From: CAZNHL01 sp964572965
Lineage (GTDB): Bacteria; Bacteroidota; Bacteroidia; Cytophagales; UBA9547
Reading direction: 5' to 3'
Length of the DNA stretch: 64,000 nucleotides
NCBI GenBank assembly: GCA_964572965.1
Contig: CAZNHL010000007.1
Location: 25,439 to 89,438 of the forward strand
The notes beneath the pieces are model-generated. The model was not told where the DNA came from and made no database searches. It was given only the letters and a program-made list of their open reading frames with translations. Made by a program: the position numbers and the translations under genes. Below, in pieces: positions 18,131 through 27,761 of this stretch (the stretch's first letter is position 1; each line of letters starts with the position of its first letter).

Positions 18131-18898
18131 ATGGCGCAAATAAGACCTTATGTAATGACTATTGCCGGTTTCGATCCTTCAGGAGGGGCTGGTGTTTTGG
18201 CTGATTGTAAAACTTTTGAACTGAATAAGGTTCACGGTTTAGGTGTCACTACAAGCATTACCTATCAGAATGAAGATACTTTTACCGGAGTAGATTGGTT
18301 AACACCGGAGCAGATTATTCGTCAGGCTGAATTACAGCTGGAAAAATACCGTATTGATTTTGTTAAAATCGGTTTGGTTCAAAACCTGGAAGTACTTGAT
18401 GTACTTCTCTCATTTTTACTACAGGCCAATCCCAAAATGAAGATTGTCTGGGATCCGATTTTAAAGGCCAGTGCAGGGTTCGATTTTCATACAAACCTCA
18501 ATCATGATTTGCTGCAATCCATTTACGAAAGGCTCTTTTTGATTACGCCTAATTGGAAAGAAATACAACTATTGTTTCCGGAAACCGATCCTGTTGAAGC
18601 TGCACAAAACTTAGCGCAATATTGTATGGTTTATCTGAAAGGCGGGCATAATGAACAGGATTTGGGGCGAGATTACCTTTTTAAGCTTGAAAAGGACGGA
18701 CAGGTAACTCAGCAGCCATTCAAAGCAAAGAGACTGGCAGAGTTTGCCAAGCATGGTTCCGGCTGTATACTTTCGTCTGCATTGACAGCAAATATTGCAA
18801 AAGGCTATCCATTAACAAAAGCTTGTCTGAAAGCAAAGGATTATACTTTACGTGTTATAGAAAGTAACAAAACGCTTTTGGGCTTTCATTTTAATTAA
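18131..18898 (+). CDS. thiD: Hydroxymethylpyrimidine/phosphomethylpyrimidine kinase ThiD
   Basis: A 255-residue ribokinase-fold enzyme that phosphorylates HMP and HMP-P to HMP-PP. It opens with MTIAGFDPSGGAGVLADCK, contains QNEDTFTGV and KIGLVQNLE, and has the anion-hole/catalytic loop KHGSGCILSS with Cys about 212. A TATCTTTG element at 18115-18122 just upstream resembles a Bacteroidota -7 box, which would make the transcript almost leaderless. ThiE follows after 3 bases. Confidence 0.93.
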   Translation: MAQIRPYVMTIAGFDPSGGAGVLADCKTFELNKVHGLGVTTSITYQNEDTFTGVDWLTPEQIIRQAELQLEKYRIDFVKIGLVQNLEVLDVLLSFLLQANPKMKIVWDPILKASAGFDFHTNLNHDLLQSIYERLFLITPNWKEIQLLFPETDPVEAAQNLAQYCMVYLKGGHNEQDLGRDYLFKLEKDGQVTQQPFKAKRLAEFAKHGSGCILSSALTANIAKGYPLTKACLKAKDYTLRVIESNKTLLGFHFN

Positions 18899-18901
18899 GT
18901 C

Positions 18902-19528
18902 ATGTTTATATCCAGATTACATTATATAACCCAGGATTTGGCTGCTAAGACGCATTGGGAGCAGGCTGCTATTGCCTGTGCCGGTGGAGCTGACTGGGTA
19001 CAACTGCGTGTTAAGAATGCTTCAGAAGAGCAATGGAAAACAATAGCTCTTAAAACACAGGAGGTTTGTGTGAAGCATGGTGCAAAGTTGATTATTAATG
19101 ATAATGCTGCTTTAGCACTGGAAATACTGGCAGATGGTGTGCACTTAGGGAAAACTGATATGTCTCCAAGAGATGCCCGGAACCTGTTGGGGGAGAACTT
19201 CATTATAGGAGGTACAGCCAATACATTTGAAGATGTACAGGCGTTGGCAGGCGCAAAGGTCGATTATATTGGTTATGGACCTTATCGGTTTACCAGTACT
19301 AAAGAAAATTTAAGCCCTATTGTCGGATTAGAAGGGTATAAGAAACTAGTTCAGAGAATGAAATCGGAAGGAATTGATATTCCTGTAATTGGTATAGGGG
19401 GAGTTAAAGAAATTGATGTGAAATTACTTCTTCAGGCAGGTTTATATGGTGTAGCGGTTTCTTCTGAGATTAACCTTGCTGAAGATGGGGCACAGGTAAC
19501 TGCAAATTTTACAGCTTTACTTAAATAG
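18902..19528 (+). CDS. thiE: Thiamine phosphate synthase ThiE
   Basis: A 208-residue TIM barrel that joins HMP-PP and thiazole phosphate to thiamine phosphate. Motifs: DWVQLRVKN (about 31-39), AKLIINDNAALA, DGVHLGKTDMSP, YIGYGPYRFTSTK and the phosphate loop VIGIGGV. It is translationally close to thiD (3-base gap) and is the last gene of the rightward thiamine run, ended by a strong bidirectional terminator. Confidence 0.93.
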   Translation: MFISRLHYITQDLAAKTHWEQAAIACAGGADWVQLRVKNASEEQWKTIALKTQEVCVKHGAKLIINDNAALALEILADGVHLGKTDMSPRDARNLLGENFIIGGTANTFEDVQALAGAKVDYIGYGPYRFTSTKENLSPIVGLEGYKKLVQRMKSEGIDIPVIGIGGVKEIDVKLLLQAGLYGVAVSSEINLAEDGAQVTANFTALLK

Positions 19529-19541
19529 ATTAAAGTATATA

Positions 19542-19577
19542 AAAAAGGCTTGATGATTAATTTCATCAAGCCTTTTT
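19542..19577. terminator. Bidirectional rho-independent terminator
   Basis: A perfect 15-bp stem with six-base loop lies between convergent thiE and DUF3078 genes. A-rich and T-rich flanks within the stem serve both directions. Confidence 0.9.
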
Positions 19578-19581
19578 CTTT

Positions 19582-20532
19582 TTAGAAGCTTGCCGATAAG
19601 CCAACTCCCAATACCGCTTTTTCCTGAATCCTAGGACCAATTACAGTACCATCAGATTGTGGAATGCTGATGTCATCGTCGTAGATGATAGTGTAGTTAA
19701 AGGTAGCGTTGATATATTTGTTGACTTTGAATACGAGTATGTTATCCCAGAAAATATCAATTTTATCAACAGTTTTATAATTCATGAAAAAATTGGCTTT
19801 ACTGATGAAGTCAATATTCTGCATTACTTTAATATGCAAGCCTGTGTTCAGGTAGGCACCAATCTCTGTTCTTATATTAGAGCCTTTGTCAACTCCGAAT
19901 GCTCCTACGTTAGCCAATGCCTGGTCTAGTACATAGGTGTTTTTTATAGTGGCAGGTGATAAAACCGCAAAAAAAACTTCGCCAGGACGATATTCTAAAC
20001 CGACAGATGCAACCCCATATGCAGGAGCCATGAAACGGGAGATCAGCGTTTTGTCTTCACGCTTGGTAGAATCGTTAATGCTATATTTATAACCGTCCGC
20101 AAATTGTGTCCTGAAATCAGCAAGGGCAGTGATATACCATGGTTTTTTGATTTCAAAACTATAACGTGTTGTCAGGATAATACGGTCATCAGCTTTTTTT
20201 GTACTTCCGTTTATTTTAGAGATACCATAACCAAGTTCCAGGTAATTTCTCCATGAGTGCCTGTTTTTGGTATAGTTGGCATAAGTTACAAACTGAGTAA
20301 GAAGCGTTGTCGCATTTTGCCCCCCTGAAGCCCAGTTGGTAAAACTGGAGGTAGTATAGTTGGCGGTGATAGTCGTTCCTCTTTTCCAGGCTTTGGTTGA
20401 GTCAATTTCCTTAATAACCTTTGCGTCTAAAGCTGATTGTACATCTGCGTTATTGAACTGACCGCTTTGCGCAAATGCGGAACTTGAAAGGAGTAGTAGC
20501 AGCATTGTCGCAATACTGTAAATCTTTTTCAT
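19582..20532 (-). CDS. DUF3078 outer-membrane protein
   Basis: A 316-residue exported protein: signal peptide ending in AFAQ, then WKRGTTITANYTTSSFTNWASGG, the typical DUF3078 opening (quoted here in part, residues about 48-65). The rest is aromatic beta-strand pattern ending in VLGVGLSASF, consistent with an outer-membrane barrel whose last residue is Phe. The function is unknown. It is transcribed alone, with a hairpin separating it from mscL. Confidence 0.85.
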   Translation of the reverse strand: MKKIYSIATMLLLLLSSSAFAQSGQFNNADVQSALDAKVIKEIDSTKAWKRGTTITANYTTSSFTNWASGGQNATTLLTQFVTYANYTKNRHSWRNYLELGYGISKINGSTKKADDRIILTTRYSFEIKKPWYITALADFRTQFADGYKYSINDSTKREDKTLISRFMAPAYGVASVGLEYRPGEVFFAVLSPATIKNTYVLDQALANVGAFGVDKGSNIRTEIGAYLNTGLHIKVMQNIDFISKANFFMNYKTVDKIDIFWDNILVFKVNKYINATFNYTIIYDDDISIPQSDGTVIGPRIQEKAVLGVGLSASF

Positions 20533-20616
20533 TGGTATTGATTTTTTTTAATAATAAGGACAAACTAATAGCTTGTAAGAAGTGCAGTCCTTAAAAATGA
20601 AGATTAATAATAAATT

Positions 20617-20660
20617 TAAATTGCGTAAAGCTTATAAACCCTAAAGCTTTACGCAATTTA
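20617..20660 (-). terminator. Long hairpin downstream of mscL
   Basis: A perfect 17-bp stem (20617-20633 with 20644-20660) with a ten-base loop lies just past the mscL stop codon on the minus strand; the stem is AT-rich at its base. Confidence 0.75.
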
Positions 20661-20665
20661 ATAGT

Positions 20666-21055
20666 TTATTTTTTCAGAGAATCACGAATTTCTCTTAAAA
20701 GTAAAATTTCTTCAGATGGAGATGCTGGGGCAGGAGCCGGTGCCACCTCTTCTTTTCTCTTTTTGGCACTGTTAATTCCTTTAATAATAAGGAACAAAGC
20801 AAAAGCAACGATGATGAAAGATATAACCGTTGATACAAAGTTTCCATATTTTATGGCAGTTCCCGGGATTACCAGATCACTTAAATTAGCAAGATGTGCA
20901 GCTTTAAGTGCCGGAGTAAGTATTGTAGGAGTAATAATGTCATCTACAAGTGATGAAACAATTTTGTTAAAAGCTCCTCCAATGACAACCCCGATAGCTA
21001 AATCTAGCACGCTGCCTTTCATGGCAAACTCTTTAAATTCAGAAATAAAAGACAT
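20666..21055 (-). CDS. mscL: Large-conductance mechanosensitive channel MscL
   Basis: A 129-residue inner-membrane channel that opens under hypo-osmotic shock. It has the classic N-terminus FISEFKEFAMKGSVLDLAIG, the Gly/Ala-rich pore helix VLDLAIGVVIGGAFNKIV, a second helix (FVSTVISFIIVAFALFLII, residues about 72-90) and the cytoplasmic helix EILLLREIRDSLKK. Length and order are standard. Confidence 0.95.
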   Translation of the reverse strand: MSFISEFKEFAMKGSVLDLAIGVVIGGAFNKIVSSLVDDIITPTILTPALKAAHLANLSDLVIPGTAIKYGNFVSTVISFIIVAFALFLIIKGINSAKKRKEEVAPAPAPASPSEEILLLREIRDSLKK

Positions 21056-21091
21056 ATTGTTAAAAATTTATTGTTTGATAAAAGTATATAA

Positions 21092-21544
21092 TTACTTGAT
21101 AAATTCCCAGTTTGAAAAAGTTGCAGCCTGTCCTTTATAAATACCTTGATCGTTAATCAAGTTCCATACAGTTGTATTCAGGATATAAAAACGCTTGCCG
21201 GATTTTGAAACCCTGATCCCTTTGTAGTCATCTACAAACCCTGATTGGGTTACTTTACTCATAAAAATATCTCTTTCTGATTGCAGTATCGGTTCTGCTG
21301 ACAATCGGGAAGGAAGTTTGGTAAAGCTTTCAAAATCCAGCTCCCAAAGCTGTTGCGCTGTCTTGTTGGCATAATTAAATATCGGGTCGGTTTCTGTCCC
21401 GTGTGAAACAAGTGCGAAAGGGGCTTCATAGAGCAGGTTTGCTGCTTCCTCTATGCTGTTGTATTCAAGAAGTTTTTTGTTAGTCCAATACTGAAATGAA
21501 TTCAATAATAATTGGGTATGCTCAATTGTTAAATGCGTGTTCAT
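21092..21544 (-). CDS. MEKHLA domain protein
   Basis: A 150-residue protein matching the MEKHLA domain, a PAS-related sensor fold. Visible marks are SFQYWTNKKL near the N-terminus, APFALVSHGTETDPIFNYANKTAQQLWE around residues 42-69 (quoted here by position), PSRLSAEP and the ending AATFSNWEFI. Bacterial MEKHLA proteins are stand-alone and unstudied; ligand sensing is inferred from the PAS relation. Confidence 0.85.
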   Translation of the reverse strand: MNTHLTIEHTQLLLNSFQYWTNKKLLEYNSIEEAANLLYEAPFALVSHGTETDPIFNYANKTAQQLWELDFESFTKLPSRLSAEPILQSERDIFMSKVTQSGFVDDYKGIRVSKSGKRFYILNTTVWNLINDQGIYKGQAATFSNWEFIK

Positions 21545-21557
21545 TGTATAAAAAGTA

Positions 21558-21587
21558 AGAGGTCTCTTTGATATGGTGAGACCTCCT
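21558..21587 (-). terminator. Hairpin after DUF4332 gene
   Basis: GAGGTCTC and GAGACCTC arms enclose about eleven bases in the gap between the leftward DUF4332 and MEKHLA genes, 8 bases past the DUF4332 stop. Termination is inferred from position. Confidence 0.55.
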
Positions 21588-21594
21588 TTTTTGT

Positions 21595-22002
21595 TTAGTA
21601 AGTGACTACAGCAGGAAGTTCTTTTGCCTGTCTGATATATTCGGTGACCTGGCCAAGTGAAGGTAAGCCGTTTGACAGGTTTTTAGTCTGATTTACTTCA
21701 ATCAGCTTGTGATGTAAATTGTCAGCGTTGCGGTTTGCCAGTTCCTTTACAGTATCAACGCCTGCTGCTTTAAGGACTTCGGCAAATTGGCCTGCTACAC
21801 CTTTAATGCGGAAAAGGTCAGCCATATTCACAAAATCAAGAATTGTACTTTCGTTTATACCGGTTTTTTCTGCTAGTTTTTTTCTTCCTGTTCGTGTGGC
21901 ACCTTTTTCAAGAAGGTTTTCTACCGTTTTGATGTCGGCTTTGCCTAATTTTTCTAAATAAGAAGGGCCTATGCCTTCGATGTCTATAATACTGGTTGAC
22001 AT
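21595..22002 (-). CDS. DUF4332 helix-hairpin-helix protein
   Basis: A 135-residue protein built of two helix-hairpin-helix units: IEGIGPSYLEKLGKADIKTVENLLEKG in the first half and IKGVAGQFAEVLKAAGVDTVKELANRN in the second (residues about 8-34 and 69-95). This is the DUF4332 pattern, related to the DNA-binding HhH of polymerase and ligase proteins. DNA or nucleotide binding is likely from the fold, but no partner is evident. Confidence 0.85.
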   Translation of the reverse strand: MSTSIIDIEGIGPSYLEKLGKADIKTVENLLEKGATRTGRKKLAEKTGINESTILDFVNMADLFRIKGVAGQFAEVLKAAGVDTVKELANRNADNLHHKLIEVNQTKNLSNGLPSLGQVTEYIRQAKELPAVVTY

Positions 22003-22084
22003 AAAAATAAAGCGTTTAAGTTAAACAAACTTTGAGTCAAATATTTGAAGTTATATTTCAAAACGGAATAGTACTATAAAAGTT

Positions 22085-23101
22085 CTAAAGTTCTTTTATT
22101 TCCCATCTTGGCAGCGGCCCGGAGAGTTGACTCCCAAGCAGGCCGGCTTTAAATTTGAAGTGGGCAGTCATGGCAATCATGGCAGCATTGTCAGTACAAT
22201 ATTCAAACTGGGGTATATAAACATTCCAGCGGTATTTAACAGCCTCTTCTGCAAGCTGTTTCCTGAGCCATGAATTTGCCGAAACTCCGCCTGCAATAGC
22301 TATTTCCTTAATGTTTAATTCACGGGAAGCTTTTCTTAGCTTCTTTAATAGTATTTCAATCAGCGACGCCTGGATACTTGCACAAATATCGTCCAGGTTT
22401 TCCTGTACGAAATCGGGGTTGATTTTCGTTTGATCCTTCAGGAAATAAAGGAAAGCAGTTTTGATACCGCTGAAAGAGTAGGTAAGCCCCGGCATATCCA
22501 CGTCCGGAAATTTAAAACGTTTGGGATCCCCTGTTTGGGCAGTTTTATCAAGCAGGGGGCCTCCTGGATATGGAAGGCCTAATAATTTGGCAGTTTTATC
22601 AAAAGCTTCTCCTACGGCATCATCCTGAGTTTCGCCGATTACCTCCATTGTAAGCGCGTCTTTTACAACAACAATCTGGGTATGTCCCCCGCTTACAGTA
22701 AGGCATAGAAATGGAAATTCAGGTTTTGGTTCATCAATAAAATGAGCCAAAATATGAGCTTGCATGTGATTTACCTCAATTAACGGTATATTTAATGCAT
22801 AAGCGAAAGATTTGGCAAAAGAGCTTCCGACAAGCAGAGAACCTAAAAGTCCCGGACCGCGCGTATAAGCTACGGCAGAAAGTTGATTTTTGTTTATATT
22901 TGCTTTAGAAAGCGCTTCTGCTACTACAGGAATGATGTTTTGCTGATGAGCACGGGACGCTAATTCGGGAACAACACCACCATATTTTTCGTGAACTGCC
23001 TGTGTGGCAACGACGTTAGATAAAATATGGCCATCAGATATTACTGACGCTGAGGTGTCGTCACAGGAGGATTCTATGGCCAGGATTATAATTGAACTCA
23101 T
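22085..23101 (-). CDS. tsaD: tRNA N6-adenosine threonylcarbamoyltransferase TsaD
   Basis: A 338-residue ASKHA-fold enzyme that transfers the threonylcarbamoyl group to A37 of ANN-decoding tRNAs, with TsaB and TsaE. The metal-binding HMQAH (His about 112 and 116), the opening ILAIESSCDDTSASV, GPGLLGSL and the C-terminal AGGVSANSWLR and CTDNAAM are all present. I start it at the ATG at 23101, because the 45 codons upstream overlap the divergent tamB-like gene and are not TsaD-like. TsaB and TsaE are not in the window. Confidence 0.95.
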   Translation of the reverse strand: MSSIIILAIESSCDDTSASVISDGHILSNVVATQAVHEKYGGVVPELASRAHQQNIIPVVAEALSKANINKNQLSAVAYTRGPGLLGSLLVGSSFAKSFAYALNIPLIEVNHMQAHILAHFIDEPKPEFPFLCLTVSGGHTQIVVVKDALTMEVIGETQDDAVGEAFDKTAKLLGLPYPGGPLLDKTAQTGDPKRFKFPDVDMPGLTYSFSGIKTAFLYFLKDQTKINPDFVQENLDDICASIQASLIEILLKKLRKASRELNIKEIAIAGGVSANSWLRKQLAEEAVKYRWNVYIPQFEYCTDNAAMIAMTAHFKFKAGLLGSQLSGPLPRWEIKEL

Positions 23102-23107
23102 CAGAAA

Positions 23108-26100
23108 TTGACCGATTTTATAAAATATCTGCAAGTTATCAAAAAAGCGACTGTCAGGACACTTTTGATCCTGATATTCACTGTTTTTGTATTGCTGATG
23201 GTACTGGTGGGTGCTATGAGGTTGCCGGTTGTACAAACTGCTTTAGTACGATATGCTACTGAAGAGCTTTCTCAAATGATTAATCAGCCAATCGAAATAA
23301 AGGCTGTTGATATCAGTTGGTTCGATAAGTTAGTATTAGAAGGAGTATCTATCAAAGATTCCAGAAAAACTGATGTTATAGCTGTAAAACAACTGATTGC
23401 CGACTTTAAACTATCTTCTTTTATTGGGCCGGGTAAGATTGTTATTGAAGAAGTAGCACTAGACGGAGCTGCCGTACGTTTGCAGACTGTTAATAAAGAA
23501 GGATTATTAAATATCAATGAATTTATAGATAATATTCTGGTCTTGTTGGGGCCTGGTGAACCAAGAGATAAGAATTTAAAACCATCTCAGTTTATTGTAA
23601 ATGAAGTTTCATTGAAAAATAGCTTCTTTTCAATGGATATGGACACAGAGCCGCACCAGCCGGAATTGGGCTTTGATCATTATCATTTCGGATTTAAAGA
23701 TGTTAGTGCACATGTTTCCCGTTTAAGAATTGCTGCAGATACCTTCGAAATAGATGTTAAGGGACTGAAATGTACTGGTTTGTATAATGATTTTCCTGTC
23801 CACAAGGTTAATACTTTTATGAGGCTTACGGGGCAGAGTATGCAGTTCCATAAGTTGCATGCAGAATTGGGGAAGAGCTTTGTGAGGGATTCACTAGTGT
23901 TTAACTATGAAGATTTTGACAGTTTCCTCGATTTTAACAAGAAAGTAGAAATTGTGGCCAGACTGGATAGCTCCCATGTGTATAGTCAGGATCTTGCCAT
24001 GTTTGCGCCATACCTGAAACGGTATGAAGATTACTGGGGAATTACCGGCTATGCAAGAGGAACAGTAGAAAATTTTTCCGTAAAAAAAATGCAGCTTAGT
24101 TTTGGTAAGCATACCTCCATGAACGGTTATGTGAGCTTTGACGGCTTACCTGATTTTTTCTCTTCATATATTCAGCTAAAACTCAAAAAAGCGAATATCT
24201 ATGCAGAAGACCTTAAGCAATATTTCCCGGGACAGGATTCATACCATTATGCACAGTTATTCGGCAGGGCAAATGGTTCAGTCAATTTTATCGGTTTCCC
24301 TAAAGATTTTGTTGCGCGCTGGGAAGTAGAGACTAATCTTGGAGCAGTAAAAACTGATATTAACTTAAAAATAAAAGATAGCTCAGACCAGTCGACTTAT
24401 TCAGGAAGGCTGATTACAAAATCATTTGAGCTAGGGAAACTCGTAGGAAAAGAGTCGTGGCTGCATCAGATTGATATGGATGGTGCAATTAAAGGGAGTG
24501 GGTTTAGTGCAAATGATGTTGATTTAGAAATTGATACCAAAATAAGAAGGATTGGTATAGAAAAATATGATTACAAGAATATTATAGTTCAGGGTAGAAT
24601 CAGAAAGCAAAAGTATTATGGCCTGTTGAATATTCAGGATCCTAACCTGACCCTGACCGCAGAGGGAGATCTTGATTTAAGCCGATATGACTGGCGGGTA
24701 AATATGAAAATGGATTTGACAGGAGCACAGTTGGATAAGCTGGGCTTTAGCGATGTGCCATTTTTTATAAGTAGTAATTCGTATCTCGATTTACAAAGAG
24801 ATAAAGGGGCTTTTCTGATAGGAAATGCTGAGCTGTATTCAACACAGCTTGTTTATAACAATAAGTATTTACTGGTAGATACGATCATGCTTGATTCACA
24901 CCTGCACGGCGATTCGAGCAGACATGATTTTACATTGAGGTCAGACTTGCTTGATTTTGATGCCGAAGGTAATTATCAGTTTCAGCAGCTAGCGGTTGAT
25001 TTGCCCGTTTTATGGAAGGAGTTGAAATTATCTCTTTCTAATAATCAGAATAAAATTGAGGAGTATTATGCTACTAAAAAAGCTCCTGCAAACAAGTACT
25101 TTATTAATTACTATGCGAATTTAAAGGATATGAACCCTTTACTGGATATTTTTATCCCCGAAGTATATGTTTCTCCCAAAACGCAAATAAAAGGCAATTA
25201 CGCATATACGGATACTGCGAGCTTTGAATTAAAGACAGATATTGATGAATTTCGCTATGAGAAGTATGGATTTAGCGGAGTAAACCTGTATTTCGATGCG
25301 TTTAAACCGGTAAAGCAGCATAATACTTATGCTCAGTTGAACCTGAATGTTGATAAACAGACGATATCCAATGAAGGAGTGACAAAGGATATTGATGTGA
25401 ATGCCAGCTGGAAAGATTTTCATATTGATCTTGATGCAAAATTAAATCAGATAAAGTATGACAATTCTGCCAAGCTGCTTTCTACGATCGACTTTAGGGA
25501 TGATGGAACAACCGACATTTATTTTAAGGAGCTTGAATTGAAAATTGACAGTGCTGTCTGGGCAATGCCGGAAGACAACCTGTTGTCAATCAAAGGAAAG
25601 GAAATGAATTTTAGTAACCTGATCTTAGAGTCAGGAGAGCACCAGATAGGGGCAAGAGGATATATTTCAGAAGATCCGGATAAGCTGTTATTGTTGTTTG
25701 CAAAGAATTTTGATTTGTCCACTCTTAACTTCATGACACAAATGAAGTTGTCCGGGAAATTGAATGCAGACGCAAGGGTGCACGATGCTTACAATAGTTT
25801 GCTTACAGAGGCATTAATTGATATTGATAGTCTCGCTGTTGACGGGGGGCTTGTCGGAGATGTTAATGGCTTTATGGATTGGGATAATGAAAAACAAGTT
25901 TCCAATATTAATGGGTTTTTGATTCGCGACGGCCAAAAAGTGTTGAATCTGAAAGGATTTGTGTCACAGAAAGATCCTGAAGAGCAGTTGCACCTGAAAG
26001 CTGTTTTTAATGGTACCAATGTTTCGTTACTGGAACCGTTTTTATCAGGAATGGTAAGCGGGGTAGAGGGAACAGCGAGTGGCGATTTGGATATTACAGG

Positions 26101-27751
26101 TAAGTTTACAGCCCCCAAAGTGAATGGGGTTCTAAATGCTGATAAAGTCCGTTTCAAGATCAATTACCTTAATACAGTTTATAGTTTTACCGATAAAGTA
26201 TATTTTGAAAACGGCAAAATAGTTACTAAAAATTTGAAGTTAAGAGACATCAATAATAATGTGACAGTTCTTAACGGAGGACTTTATCATGATAATTTCA
26301 GGGATTTTTTGGTAGATATGGACGGAGTATGCAAGAACTTTGAAATTCTTCATACGCAGGCAGTTAATAATGATGCTTATTATGGAACTGCTTTAGTGAG
26401 TGGCAGGTTCTCTATTCTGGGACCGTTTGAAAATATTGCAATTGAAGGGGAGTTTAAGTCTAATAAAGGCACTAAAATTTATATACCCTTATCATCTTCT
26501 TCTACGGTTGAGCAGACCTCGTTTTTGCGTTATGTGAATAAGGCAAAGCCCGGGCAGGAAAAGGTAAAAGACTCTGTTAAAGTTGATTTATCAGGAGTGA
26601 AGCTTGACCTGAATATGGATATTACACAGGATGCTTATTGTGAAATTATCTTTGATCCACGCTCGGGTGATATTATCAAAGGTACAGGTCATGGATTGCT
26701 GAACATGAAGATTGATACCAAGGGTGATTTCAGTATAGCAGGTAAATACTACATTGATAAAGGCAGTTATAACTTTACAATGATGAACCTGGTCAATAAG
26801 GCATTTACCATAGAGCCCAATAGTTCTATTGCCTGGAATGGTAATCCTTATGGAGGTATTCTTGATATTCGCTCAAGTTATCTGCAATATGCCAGTTTGT
26901 TGCCTATTGCGCGTGCGGGAAGTATAACAAGTCATAATGATACTGTAACCTTGCAGCAGCGTGTTCCTGTAACTGTGGATATGACATTGAAGGGAAACCT
27001 GCTGATGCCTGAAATTGGTTTGGGTATTACCATAAAGAGTTATGCTCCTACTATTTACAATTACATTGTAGATTTTTATTCAAGAATTAACAGTAATGAG
27101 CAGGAAATGAACCGACAGGCCTTCAGCTTGATTGTGCTTCAACGTTTTGCCAATGAAACATCTTTAGGCGCTTCAGCAGGAGCTATTGCCGGTTCCAGTT
27201 TAAGTGAAATGTTCTCCAACCAGCTTTCAGGCTGGGTGTCACAGCTGGATGAAAATTTGCAGGTTGATATTATCCTGAATGGTATGAGTTCTGAAGATTT
27301 ACAAAATATTCGGACGAGGGTTTCTTACATGGTATTGGATGGAAGGCTGAAGCTGTCTGCCGATGGCGGACGTCTGAATAGTTATAATCAAACTACAGGT
27401 ACATCTTCCGGCTCGTTTGCCGTTGACTGGGCAGTAGAATACCTGATTTTACCTAATGGTAATCTACGCCTTAAAATGTACAATAAAACACGTCCGAACC
27501 CTCTGGGCGGCGCCTATGGTAACAACGCCAATACTATCACAGGATTCAGCTTAATGAATACTGAGAGTTTTGATAACCTGATGGAATTATTCAGCAAAAA
27601 AATAAGAGAAGCTAAGGAAAATGAAACTGAACCTGAAAAAAAGGAAAATAAGAAGGAAAAATCAGAGCCGACAAGCATGCCTTTAGATATACCACAAAGA
27701 AGAAACGAAACTTTTTCAAGCGATTCTGCGAACATTTCAGGGGCAAAATAG
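23108..27751 (+). CDS. TamB-like translocation/assembly module protein
   Basis: A 1547-residue protein anchored by one N-terminal helix (about 16-38, LLILIFTVFVLLMVLVGAM). A very long repetitive beta-strand region follows, as in AsmA/TamB bridge proteins that span the periplasm. The last 400 residues match the TamB C-terminal domain: RSGDIIKGTGHGLLNMKID, FTIEPNSSIAWNGNPYGG, DVDMTLKGNLL-type strands and RTRVSYMVLDGRL. The probable role is lipid transport or outer-membrane protein assembly. The start is a TTG only 6 bases from the divergent tsaD start. Confidence 0.88.
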   Translation: MTDFIKYLQVIKKATVRTLLILIFTVFVLLMVLVGAMRLPVVQTALVRYATEELSQMINQPIEIKAVDISWFDKLVLEGVSIKDSRKTDVIAVKQLIADFKLSSFIGPGKIVIEEVALDGAAVRLQTVNKEGLLNINEFIDNILVLLGPGEPRDKNLKPSQFIVNEVSLKNSFFSMDMDTEPHQPELGFDHYHFGFKDVSAHVSRLRIAADTFEIDVKGLKCTGLYNDFPVHKVNTFMRLTGQSMQFHKLHAELGKSFVRDSLVFNYEDFDSFLDFNKKVEIVARLDSSHVYSQDLAMFAPYLKRYEDYWGITGYARGTVENFSVKKMQLSFGKHTSMNGYVSFDGLPDFFSSYIQLKLKKANIYAEDLKQYFPGQDSYHYAQLFGRANGSVNFIGFPKDFVARWEVETNLGAVKTDINLKIKDSSDQSTYSGRLITKSFELGKLVGKESWLHQIDMDGAIKGSGFSANDVDLEIDTKIRRIGIEKYDYKNIIVQGRIRKQKYYGLLNIQDPNLTLTAEGDLDLSRYDWRVNMKMDLTGAQLDKLGFSDVPFFISSNSYLDLQRDKGAFLIGNAELYSTQLVYNNKYLLVDTIMLDSHLHGDSSRHDFTLRSDLLDFDAEGNYQFQQLAVDLPVLWKELKLSLSNNQNKIEEYYATKKAPANKYFINYYANLKDMNPLLDIFIPEVYVSPKTQIKGNYAYTDTASFELKTDIDEFRYEKYGFSGVNLYFDAFKPVKQHNTYAQLNLNVDKQTISNEGVTKDIDVNASWKDFHIDLDAKLNQIKYDNSAKLLSTIDFRDDGTTDIYFKELELKIDSAVWAMPEDNLLSIKGKEMNFSNLILESGEHQIGARGYISEDPDKLLLLFAKNFDLSTLNFMTQMKLSGKLNADARVHDAYNSLLTEALIDIDSLAVDGGLVGDVNGFMDWDNEKQVSNINGFLIRDGQKVLNLKGFVSQKDPEEQLHLKAVFNGTNVSLLEPFLSGMVSGVEGTASGDLDITGKFTAPKVNGVLNADKVRFKINYLNTVYSFTDKVYFENGKIVTKNLKLRDINNNVTVLNGGLYHDNFRDFLVDMDGVCKNFEILHTQAVNNDAYYGTALVSGRFSILGPFENIAIEGEFKSNKGTKIYIPLSSSSTVEQTSFLRYVNKAKPGQEKVKDSVKVDLSGVKLDLNMDITQDAYCEIIFDPRSGDIIKGTGHGLLNMKIDTKGDFSIAGKYYIDKGSYNFTMMNLVNKAFTIEPNSSIAWNGNPYGGILDIRSSYLQYASLLPIARAGSITSHNDTVTLQQRVPVTVDMTLKGNLLMPEIGLGITIKSYAPTIYNYIVDFYSRINSNEQEMNRQAFSLIVLQRFANETSLGASAGAIAGSSLSEMFSNQLSGWVSQLDENLQVDIILNGMSSEDLQNIRTRVSYMVLDGRLKLSADGGRLNSYNQTTGTSSGSFAVDWAVEYLILPNGNLRLKMYNKTRPNPLGGAYGNNANTITGFSLMNTESFDNLMELFSKKIREAKENETEPEKKENKKEKSEPTSMPLDIPQRRNETFSSDSANISGAK

Positions 27752-27761
27752 TTTTGTGGCT

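Noticed and set aside
23102..23236. An N-terminal extension of TsaD by 45 residues
   Set aside because: The added residues are Gln- and His-rich, unlike TsaD, and overlap the signal-anchor coding part of the divergent tamB-like gene.
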